Assembly: GCA_937976685.1 (NCBI GenBank)
Contig: CALJWR010000190.1
Span: forward strand, 1-34,522
Reading direction: 5' to 3'
DNA from: an uncultured Verrucomicrobiae bacterium
GTDB taxonomy: Bacteria > Verrucomicrobiota > Verrucomicrobiia > Limisphaerales > J093
DNA: 34,522 bases
The notes under the pieces were generated by a model. That model saw only the letters and a list, made by a program, of their open reading frames with translations. It made no database searches and was not told the DNA's origin. A program made the position numbers and the translations under genes. Numbering within the stretch: position 1 is the first letter of the stretch; each line of letters opens with the position of its first letter. Positions 18,452 through 25,245 of the stretch are shown piece by piece.

Positions 18452-20251
18452 TCACTCCTTCTTGGCCGCCCGCAGTTCGAGGTACAACTCCTTCAACTGG
18501 CGGGCGCTGACTTCGCCGGGGGCCTCGGCCATGAGGTCCGTTCCCCTGGCGGTCTTGGGGAAGGCGATCACATCGCGGATGCTGGAGGTGCCGCAGAGCA
18601 TGGCCACCATCCGATCAAATCCCAGCGCAATGCCACCGTGCGGGGGCGCGCCATAGCGGAATGCCTCCAGCATGTAACCGAAGCGCGCCTTCGCGACCTC
18701 GGGAGGGAGCTGCAGCACGTCTTCGAACACCGTCTTCTGCACGTCCGGCCGGTGAATGCGGATCGAGCCGCCCCCCAGCTCCACGCCGTTGACCACCACG
18801 TCGTAATGCTGGCCGCGGACCTTCTTGGGGTCAGTCAGCAGCAGCGGGATGTCTTCGGCGACCGGCGCCGTGAAGGGATGGTGGCTGGAGTACCAGCGAT
18901 TATTCTCCTTGTCGAAGCTCAGCAGCGGGAAGTCCACCACCCACAGGAAGTCGAACCGCTTGGGATCAATGCTCAGTTTGCCCTGCGCCCGGAGCGCCTC
19001 GGCGGCAAAGAGCCGGATGCGGCCAAGGATCTCGCATGCGGGCAGCCATTCCCCGGCGGCGAAGAGGATCAGGTCGCTCTCTTCGACCTGGAGCTTTTGC
19101 CGGAGCGCGTCCTTTTCGGCCTCCGTGAAGAATTTGACCATCGGCGCTTTCCACTCGCCACCTTCCACCTTGATGAACGCCAGTCCCTTGCTGCCGCCGT
19201 CCTTGGCGATCTGGGTCATCGCATCCATTTGCCCCTGGGTCACGCCGGCGAACCCCTTGGCGTTGATCGCCTTGACCACCCCACCAGCCGCAACGGCGCC
19301 ACCGAACACCTTGAAGGCGCTGCCCCGGAATTCCTCCGTGAAGTCCACCAGTTCGAGTCCGAACCGCGTGTCCGGCTTGTCTATGCCGAAGCGGTTGAGC
19401 GCCTCGACGAAGGGCATTCTCGGGAACGGCGTCGGCACTTCCACGCCCAGCGCGGTTCGCCAGATTCGCTTTAGCAAGCCTTCAATGGTGGCGTAGATAT
19501 CCTCGCGATCAATGAACGACATCTCAACGTCAATCTGCGTGAACTCGGGCTGGCGGTCGGCGCGGAGGTCCTCATCGCGAAAGCACTTGGCGAGCTGATA
19601 GTAGCGCTCCACACCGGCCACCATGAGGATTTGCTTGAACTGCTGCGGCGACTGCGGCAGGGCGTAGAACAAACCGGGGTTGGTGCGACACGGCACCAGA
19701 AATTCACGCGCGCCCTCCGGCGTGGACTTGAACAGCATGGGCGTCTCGACCTCGAGAAAGCCGTTCTCGTCGAAGTATTGGCGCGTAGCGGCGGCCACCT
19801 TGCTCCGGAGCCGGAGATTGCCCGCCATTTCCGGCCGGCGCAGGTCCAGGTAACGGTACTTGAGCCGCGTTTCTTCGTTCACCTTGGCCGCCGAGTCCGG
19901 ATCGTCAATCTGGAAGGGCAAAGGATCGGCGAGATTCAGCACCTCAAGGGCGCGGACCATGACTTCCACCTGCCCGGTTTCGATCTTGGGGTTGTCCGTG
20001 CCCGCCGGACGACGCTGGACGGTGCCGGTCACTCGGACAACGCTCTCGCCGCGCAGCGCGGCGGCTTGGGCAAAAACCTCGGCCGGCAGGTCGGAAGGGT
20101 CAAAAACCGTTTGCGTCCTGCCCTCGCGGTCACGCACATCCAGGAAGATCACGCCGCCCAGGTCGCGCCGGGAATGGACCCAGCCACAAAGGGTGACCGT
20201 TTGCCCGATGTGCTCGGGACGCAGTTCGTTACAATGGTGTGTGCGCTTCAT
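18452..20251 (-). CDS. aspS: Aspartate--tRNA ligase (bacterial type)
   Basis: A 599-residue class II synthetase of the usual bacterial length. It has the N-terminal OB-fold anticodon-binding domain (TVTLCGWVHSRRDLGGVIFLD), a central catalytic core with motif 2 (FRDEDLRADRQPEFTQIDVE), the GAD insert around residues 290-400, and motif 3 near the end (GIALGFDRMVAMLCG). The leucine in RRDLGG is the residue found in discriminating AspRS, where non-discriminating enzymes carry histidine, so it probably charges only tRNA-Asp (inference from one position). It starts ATGAAGCGC at 20251 without an obvious Shine-Dalgarno sequence. The M14 gene follows 3 bp after the stop. Confidence 0.98.
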   Translation of the reverse strand: MKRTHHCNELRPEHIGQTVTLCGWVHSRRDLGGVIFLDVRDREGRTQTVFDPSDLPAEVFAQAAALRGESVVRVTGTVQRRPAGTDNPKIETGQVEVMVRALEVLNLADPLPFQIDDPDSAAKVNEETRLKYRYLDLRRPEMAGNLRLRSKVAAATRQYFDENGFLEVETPMLFKSTPEGAREFLVPCRTNPGLFYALPQSPQQFKQILMVAGVERYYQLAKCFRDEDLRADRQPEFTQIDVEMSFIDREDIYATIEGLLKRIWRTALGVEVPTPFPRMPFVEALNRFGIDKPDTRFGLELVDFTEEFRGSAFKVFGGAVAAGGVVKAINAKGFAGVTQGQMDAMTQIAKDGGSKGLAFIKVEGGEWKAPMVKFFTEAEKDALRQKLQVEESDLILFAAGEWLPACEILGRIRLFAAEALRAQGKLSIDPKRFDFLWVVDFPLLSFDKENNRWYSSHHPFTAPVAEDIPLLLTDPKKVRGQHYDVVVNGVELGGGSIRIHRPDVQKTVFEDVLQLPPEVAKARFGYMLEAFRYGAPPHGGIALGFDRMVAMLCGTSSIRDVIAFPKTARGTDLMAEAPGEVSARQLKELYLELRAAKKE

Positions 20252-20423
20252 GGGATCATCGCCGGCTCCAGAGCAGACAAGACGCGGTCAGCCCGCTCAC
20301 GGCGGACCTCCCTCAGCGAAACCGGGCCGCGGATGTTGGCCATCTGCCAGTCGAAATCAAAGCCATTTCCCGCGCTGCCGGGCAGGCGGCCTGGCGTCTC
20401 CCTCCCGCTTCGAGGCGGATCAA

Positions 20424-20450
20424 CAAAAAGGGCGCCCGTAGTGGGCGCCC
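20424..20450 (-). terminator. Rho-independent terminator of the prepilin-like gene
   Basis: GGGCGCCC at 20430-20437 and again at 20443-20450 form a perfect 8-bp GC stem with a 5-base loop. On the minus strand the stem is followed by TTTTTG (A-run at 20425-20429 on plus). It sits 33 bp downstream of the prepilin-like stop and upstream of aspS, so it should separate the two transcripts. Confidence 0.85.
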
Positions 20451-20465
20451 TGATATGTGAGAACC

Positions 20466-20475
20466 GGGGGGGGGG
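20466..20475. repeat. Ten-base G homopolymer
   Basis: A run of ten G on the plus strand (C on the transcribed strand) lies between the prepilin-like stop at 20484 and its terminator hairpin. It is outside any coding region. It may vary in length or mark a sequencing or assembly weak spot. Confidence 0.9.
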
Positions 20476-20483
20476 AAAGCCGC

Positions 20484-21245
20484 TTAACCGTTCTTGCCCG
20501 CGACGTACGGGAAGAGGATGCGGTGATCTTCCTGGGCATTCACGATCTGCTCGCGCAACCGGGCGCCCGTCACACCTTGAACCGAGCCATCACACAGCAC
20601 CACGTTGCCCGAGTTCTGATGCATCGTGCCGGTGAACTGGGTGTTGTAACTGGGGTCGGTCTTGATGTTCATTTTCTGCCAGAACAGGGTCTGCTGGACC
20701 TTGTAGGAGGCGTCGGTCTTGGGATTGAACGTGGCGTTGGACAGGTTGCGATCCCCGGCCAGAATCACCTGCGGACGGGTTTCGTCGCCATCCATGTTCA
20801 CGAAGTAGCTGATCGCGCGATTTCCGATGCCCGCCTTGGTCGGCGTACCGTAGATCCCCGCGAAGTTGCTGATGGTCTCGCGCTGGCTGTCCGCGGGGCA
20901 GAGAACCACCTTGGGCGTGGACAACTCGTTCGACAGCGCCGTGAAGATGTAGAACATCTTGGTCGGATCGCCGTTTACCCCGGTGCCGACGGTGATCAGG
21001 TCGGAAACCCCACCGTCGTTGGTGCCCACAGCCATCGGGAACCGGTCGCCATTGTCTGTGGCGAACAGGCGGAAGGCGGTGCCAATCTGCTTCTGATTAT
21101 TGGCGCAGTTGATCTTCTGGGCTTTGGCTTTCGCCTTGGCCAACGCCGGCAGAAGCATGCCGGCCAGAATGGCGATGATGGCGATCACAACGAGCAGTTC
21201 GATCAGCGTGAACGCCCCGTTTTTCTTCCGAATCATTCGATTCAT
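20484..21245 (-). CDS. Prepilin-type N-terminal methylation protein, type II secretion / pseudopilin-like (H-x9-DG type)
   Basis: A 253-residue protein from the ATG at 21245 (a GTG at 21254 is less likely). A short basic leader ([11 protein letters not shown]) precedes the type IV prepilin motif [18 protein letters not shown]; counting back from the glutamate at +5 places cleavage after Ala11. A helix rich in Ala/Lys ([12 protein letters not shown]) follows, then a soluble domain with [25 protein letters not shown] and, near the C-terminus, [15 protein letters not shown], the His...Asp-Gly signature of the large planctomycete/verrucomicrobial DUF1559-like pseudopilin families. Such genomes carry many paralogues, probably surface or pseudopilus subunits. 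It has its own promoter and terminator and is monocistronic. Confidence 0.93.
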   Translation of the reverse strand: MNRMIRKKNGAFTLIELLVVIAIIAILAGMLLPALAKAKAKAQKINCANNQKQIGTAFRLFATDNGDRFPMAVGTNDGGVSDLITVGTGVNGDPTKMFYIFTALSNELSTPKVVLCPADSQRETISNFAGIYGTPTKAGIGNRAISYFVNMDGDETRPQVILAGDRNLSNATFNPKTDASYKVQQTLFWQKMNIKTDPSYNTQFTGTMHQNSGNVVLCDGSVQGVTGARLREQIVNAQEDHRILFPYVAGKNG

Positions 21246-21285
21246 ATCAGTCACTGTGTTTAGGGTTACGGGTTACCGTGACGGC

Positions 21286-21313
21286 ACTCTAGGTTTGCGC
21301 CTTGGAGTGTCAA
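21286..21313 (-). promoter_or_regulatory. Sigma70-like promoter for the prepilin-like gene
   Basis: On the minus strand, TTGACA (21313-21308) is a perfect -35 box, followed after 16 bases by TAGAGT (21291-21286), four of six matches to the -10 consensus. Transcription would begin near 21279, leaving about 33 untranslated bases before the ATG at 21245. That leader carries the direct repeat GTAACCCGTAACCC. Confidence 0.6.
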
Positions 21314-21574
21314 CGCGATTCAAATAGCAGAGCCGGTGCCACGTCGGCAATCCCGATTATGCCGAAAATCAGCACCCCAGCGGCAGCCAGAAGCGCTGCC
21401 ACCGGAAATCTTCGCCACCCTGCCGGCTGAAGCCAACGCTTGGATTTTGCCGGAAAGCGACTCCCAAGGCGACGGTCTTCGCGGCGAAATCGCCCGCCAA
21501 CCGCGCGGCTGGACGCAACCGGGTGTGCGTTTCACTGCACATTTTTAACGCGCCGCCGCGTGGTCAGCACGCAG
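21314..21574. other. Non-coding stretch between the ftsK end and the prepilin promoter
   Basis: About 260 bases with no credible gene. Open frames here (for example plus 21336-21548) have arginine/proline-rich translations without recognisable features. TTAAAAATG near 21541-21549 is the only AT-rich patch. No tRNA or repeat seen. Confidence 0.4.
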
Positions 21575-21606
21575 CCGCCCCGGCTCCGGTGTTCAAGCCG
21601 GGGCGG
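21575..21606 (-). terminator. Perfect 11-bp hairpin spanning the ftsK stop codon
   Basis: CCGCCCCGGCT (21575-21585) and AGCCGGGGCGG (21596-21606) are exact complements around a 10-base loop that contains the ftsK TGA (21593-21595). There is no T-run after the stem on the minus strand, so it is not a canonical intrinsic terminator. It may act as a 3' stabiliser or assist Rho-dependent termination. Confidence 0.4.
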
Positions 21607-24298
21607 GCGGCCGCCCATCCGCGCCTCCACCATCCAAATCAATCAAGATGTCGCGCGGCTCGGCCCCCTTGCTGGGGCCCACAATGCCCCGGTTTTCCAG
21701 TTCATCCATGATGCGGGCGGCGCGGGTGTAGCCCAACCGAAGCCGGCGCTGGAGGAGCGACACGCTCGCCTTCTGTTCGCTGCGAATCACCTCGATGCAC
21801 TGCTGGATCAGGTCCTCGTCCTCCCCGCTCCCCTCGTCCTCGTCGAAGCTTGACGCCGGCTTGCTGAGGGCTTGATGGATTTCCATTTCGTAATTCGGTT
21901 TCCCCTGCCGGGCGATGAAGTCCACGACCGACTGGATCTCCTGGTCGGTCACCAGCGCGCCTTGGGCGCGGATGAGTTTGGCCGAGCCGGGCGGCAGGTA
22001 AAGCATGTCGCCCTTGCCGAGCAGTTTGTCCGCGCCCATGGCGTCCAGGATCGTTCGCGAGTCCACCTTGGCGGCGACCTGGAAGGCGATGCGGGAGGGG
22101 ATGTTGGCCTTGATGACGCCCGTGATGACATCCACCGAGGGCCGCTGCGTGGCCACGATGCAGTGAATGCCCGCCGCCCGCGCCATTTGCGTGATGCGCG
22201 CAATTGCCATCTCGACGTCCGCCGGCGCCACCAGCATCAGGTCCGCCAGCTCGTCAATGATCACCACAATGTAACTCAGCTTGTCGGGGATCAGAATGTC
22301 GTCGTCCCGCGGGACCACGATCTCCTCGTCCACCTCGACCGCGAATCCATCGGTTCCGGCCTCGACCTTCTCCTTCTTGGCCGTCAACGGCAGTTCCGGC
22401 TCGCGTACGGGCAGAGGTTCGTCCTTGGGCCGGTCGTTGAAGGCCTTGATGTTGCGCACCCCGACCCGCGCAAAAATCTGGTACCGCTTTTCCATCTCGC
22501 TCACCACCCAGCGCAGGGCGAGGATGACCTTCTTGGGATCGGTCACGACCGGCACCACCAGATGGGGCAGCGCGTTGTACTGCTGCAACTCGACCACCTT
22601 CGGGTCAATCATCACGAAGCGAAGCTGGTCCGGCGGGAAGCGGTACAGTAGGGAGGCCACGATCGAGTTGATGCAGACGGACTTGCCGGAGCCCGTGCTG
22701 CCGGCGATGAGCAAGTGCGGCATCTCGGCCAGGTCCGCCACGATCGGATGCCCGTACACGTCCTTGCCCAGCGCAAGCGGGATGCGGGCCTTCGAATGCC
22801 GCCACTCCTCGGACTCGAGCAACTCCCGCATAATCACCTTGGACTTGACCAGGTTCGGCACCTCCACGCCCACGGAACTCTTGCCGGGAATCGGCGCGAG
22901 AATGTGGATGCGCTCCGCCTTCAACGCGGCAGCGATGTTGTTCGACAGCGCGGTAATCTTCTCGAGCTTCACGCCCGGCGCCGGATGCAGTTCGTAGCGG
23001 GTGATGGTGGGTCCCTTGGTAATGTCGCCCGGCTGCGTCACGATGCCGAACTGGGCCAGCGTCTGTACCATGAGCTTCGCGTTGGCCACGAGGTCTTCCT
23101 TTGACTCCGTGGGCTTGACGGTCAAATCCGGTAGCGCCAGCAATCCCATCGGGGGCAGTTGATAATTGCCAATCCGGGGCGGCAGGGCCACCGACACCGG
23201 CCTGGGCTTTTTGGGCGGAAGAGGCGGAGGCGGACGAACGACCGGTTTCGGCGGCTCTACTTCCGCCGTCACTGGAGGACCTTCCGGGGCCAACGGCTTG
23301 GCCGCCTCCGAAGGCCGTCCGATGATGTCCTCGACGGTCGCCGCGGCCACCACCTTGGCGGGAATCACCTCGCTGGGCCCTTCATCCGGGTCAGCGGGGC
23401 TGGTTGGCATGGACTTCGGCTCCGGCTCCGGCTCCGCCGGCTTGGCCTTGTCTGGCGGCACCGCCCGCAAGGCCGGGACGCTTAGATCCCTGACCGTTGG
23501 TTTTGGCACGGGCTGGAGATCGGGGCCCAAAGCTGGACCAACCGCGCCTGGCACCGGGGCCGATGGCTCCGTCGGAGCCGATCGTTCGATTTCGCTTTGG
23601 AGCTTTCGCGCCTGCTTTTCGAGCTCCCGCGCCCGCCGGCCCAGCGACTTCTCGTCGCCGGCAAAGACCGCTCGGGCGGCCCGTCGTCGTTCCAGCCAAT
23701 CCCGAATCCAGTCACCCAGGTGGAAGTTGGTCAGGCCGTAAAGGCTGATCAGGTACAGGGCGGCAAACAGGATCGCGGAGCCCACCGGCCCGAAGTAGCC
23801 GAACAGGTAGCGATTCAGATTCAACCCCACGATGCCGCCGGCACTCGGTGCGTTCAGATTCAGGGTTAATCGGTCTATGAACGTCGCCTCCGGGGCAGGC
23901 AGGTTCCGGGCGAGTTTGTCGTGGGCGGCCGGGTTCATGGCCAGGTCCAGCGCGGCCGCGCATGTCAGCAGCAACACCAAGGCCCAGACCCATCGCCGGC
24001 GCAGATACGCCAGGGCGGAGACCAAGTTCGCCAGGCCGAATCCGATCATGACGACCGGCAGGAGATAGGCCGATGCCCCCAAGACCAGGAAGGCACGGTC
24101 CGCCAGCACCGCCCCGAAGCGGCCGATGAGATTGTGAATGGGCGGCCGTTCGCCCGCCGGCAGGAAGTTCGTGTCGAGATCCTGCCGGTCGTAGGAGAAC
24201 ATCGCGACCAACAACAGCGACGCGGCGCAGATCAGCAGAATGCCAATTACGTCGCTGCCACCTCGGCGGGGTCGGGGAGACTCTTCGCTGCGCGCCAC
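21593..24298 (-). CDS. ftsK: DNA translocase FtsK/SpoIIIE
   Basis: A protein of about 901 residues when started at the GTG at 24298. Four hydrophobic segments lie in the first 210 residues (such as VIGILLICAASLLLVAMFSYD), anchoring it at the division septum. A charged coiled-coil and proline-rich linker follows (about 220-390), then the alpha domain (VKPTESKEDLVANAKLMVQTL, ITRYELHPAPGVKLEKI). The RecA-like beta motor has Walker A GSTGSGKS with Lys539 and Walker B VVIIDEL with Asp682. The C-terminal winged-helix gamma domain that reads KOPS sequences is present (SLLQRRLRLGYTRAARIMDELENRGIVGP). It pumps chromosome ends apart and activates XerCD. The frame stays open upstream into the STING-like gene, so the start is uncertain; the GTG leaves a 31-bp gap. 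Confidence 0.96.
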   Translation of the reverse strand: MARSEESPRPRRGGSDVIGILLICAASLLLVAMFSYDRQDLDTNFLPAGERPPIHNLIGRFGAVLADRAFLVLGASAYLLPVVMIGFGLANLVSALAYLRRRWVWALVLLLTCAAALDLAMNPAAHDKLARNLPAPEATFIDRLTLNLNAPSAGGIVGLNLNRYLFGYFGPVGSAILFAALYLISLYGLTNFHLGDWIRDWLERRRAARAVFAGDEKSLGRRARELEKQARKLQSEIERSAPTEPSAPVPGAVGPALGPDLQPVPKPTVRDLSVPALRAVPPDKAKPAEPEPEPKSMPTSPADPDEGPSEVIPAKVVAAATVEDIIGRPSEAAKPLAPEGPPVTAEVEPPKPVVRPPPPLPPKKPRPVSVALPPRIGNYQLPPMGLLALPDLTVKPTESKEDLVANAKLMVQTLAQFGIVTQPGDITKGPTITRYELHPAPGVKLEKITALSNNIAAALKAERIHILAPIPGKSSVGVEVPNLVKSKVIMRELLESEEWRHSKARIPLALGKDVYGHPIVADLAEMPHLLIAGSTGSGKSVCINSIVASLLYRFPPDQLRFVMIDPKVVELQQYNALPHLVVPVVTDPKKVILALRWVVSEMEKRYQIFARVGVRNIKAFNDRPKDEPLPVREPELPLTAKKEKVEAGTDGFAVEVDEEIVVPRDDDILIPDKLSYIVVIIDELADLMLVAPADVEMAIARITQMARAAGIHCIVATQRPSVDVITGVIKANIPSRIAFQVAAKVDSRTILDAMGADKLLGKGDMLYLPPGSAKLIRAQGALVTDQEIQSVVDFIARQGKPNYEMEIHQALSKPASSFDEDEGSGEDEDLIQQCIEVIRSEQKASVSLLQRRLRLGYTRAARIMDELENRGIVGPSKGAEPRDILIDLDGGGADGRPPAPA

Positions 24299-24329
24299 GC
24301 GGTCGAATCTAAGAAGCGGCCCCCTCGGT

Positions 24330-25244
24330 TCAATCTGAAAACGGACCAGCGGTCGAAGGCGCCCCCCGGCCTGCCTCTGCCGGCGGCTGGGCGACCGCAA
24401 CCGCGCCGGATTCGGGCGTCGCCAGCGCCGTTGTGCCGCTTCCTAATGGACGCAGCTCCCGATCCACCAGCACCACCACCGACCGCAGATCCTTCTCGGC
24501 CAGGTGACGCTCCAACTCGCTGCGAAACTCGGCAATGTACGTTTGGCTCAGCTCCCGGCGCGCCCGGTCCGGAAAACTGTCTGGGCGGGTCTCCAACCGG
24601 TAATCCACCAGGTGACGGAGGGTTAGCAAGGTGGTTGGGAAATCGAAGTAGGCGGGCGCGTCCCCCGGCCGGCGCATCAAGGTGAGGACGTCTCGCGGTC
24701 GCGATTGCCGGAGGTCCAGTTGCAACGCACCCGTCTCGTAGCCGAGGCAGCGGAGGCGGGCGAGCGTGCGCTGGATGGCGTCGGGTTCCAGTTCGCCCAA
24801 ATCTGCCGGGAGATAGACGTAGAAACGGACCTCCGCTGCGCGCCGCCCGGCCTGCGCGAGCAGGTGCGTCACCGCCGGGGCTAGGAAATGATGGACGTAA
24901 CCGTAAGCCAGTGCGTGGGCCAGCGAGTACCGCTCCTCGCGGAGTTCAGCGCGCGTCTCGGCCAGGGTACGCCGCCCCTGCTCGAACCGGCGGGCCGCCA
25001 AACCGTAAAGCCAGGTGACCGCCGTGGAAATCATCCCCAGCAGCGCCGCCAACGGCTCGGGCTCCGCGCGGATGGGCAGCGGCCAGCCCCACGCCCACGC
25101 CAGGAAGACGCCCAAAGTCGCCGCCCACAGGACGCCCAGCAGGCCCTGATGCAGCCGTCGCAACCACTGGTCACGCGCGGACAACGCCCCGGCCCGGAGC
25201 GGGTGGCCAATCTCCGGGCCGATCGGTTCCGCGGGCGCCTCCAT
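24330..25244 (-). CDS. Membrane protein with a prokaryotic STING-like cyclic-dinucleotide-binding domain (TM-STING candidate)
   Basis: A 304-residue protein. Two membrane helices (about 33-55 GLLGVLWAATLGVFLAWAW and 65-83 LAALLGMISTAVTWLYGLAA) are followed by a basic, possibly coiled linker (84-107) and a cytoplasmic domain (108-262). That domain shows the motif order of STING: AYGYVHHFLAP (113-123) where human STING has the dimer helix SYYIGYLRLILP; RFYVYLPADLG (140-150) against RLYILLPLDCG; FDFPTTLLTL (200-209) against EYATPLQTL, with Asp201 and Thr204 aligning with the ligand-contacting Glu/Thr of STING; an acidic helix FRSELERHL; and a final strand SVVVLVD (255-261). The tail 268-304 looks disordered. 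There is no TIR domain. The ATG lies one base after the GH51 stop, with GAGG about 9 bases upstream, and ftsK follows. No CD-NTase is in the window. The alignment is by eye; an unrelated 2-TM protein is the main alternative. Confidence 0.62.
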   Translation of the reverse strand: MEAPAEPIGPEIGHPLRAGALSARDQWLRRLHQGLLGVLWAATLGVFLAWAWGWPLPIRAEPEPLAALLGMISTAVTWLYGLAARRFEQGRRTLAETRAELREERYSLAHALAYGYVHHFLAPAVTHLLAQAGRRAAEVRFYVYLPADLGELEPDAIQRTLARLRCLGYETGALQLDLRQSRPRDVLTLMRRPGDAPAYFDFPTTLLTLRHLVDYRLETRPDSFPDRARRELSQTYIAEFRSELERHLAEKDLRSVVVLVDRELRPLGSGTTALATPESGAVAVAQPPAEAGRGAPSTAGPFSD

Positions 25245-25245
25245 C

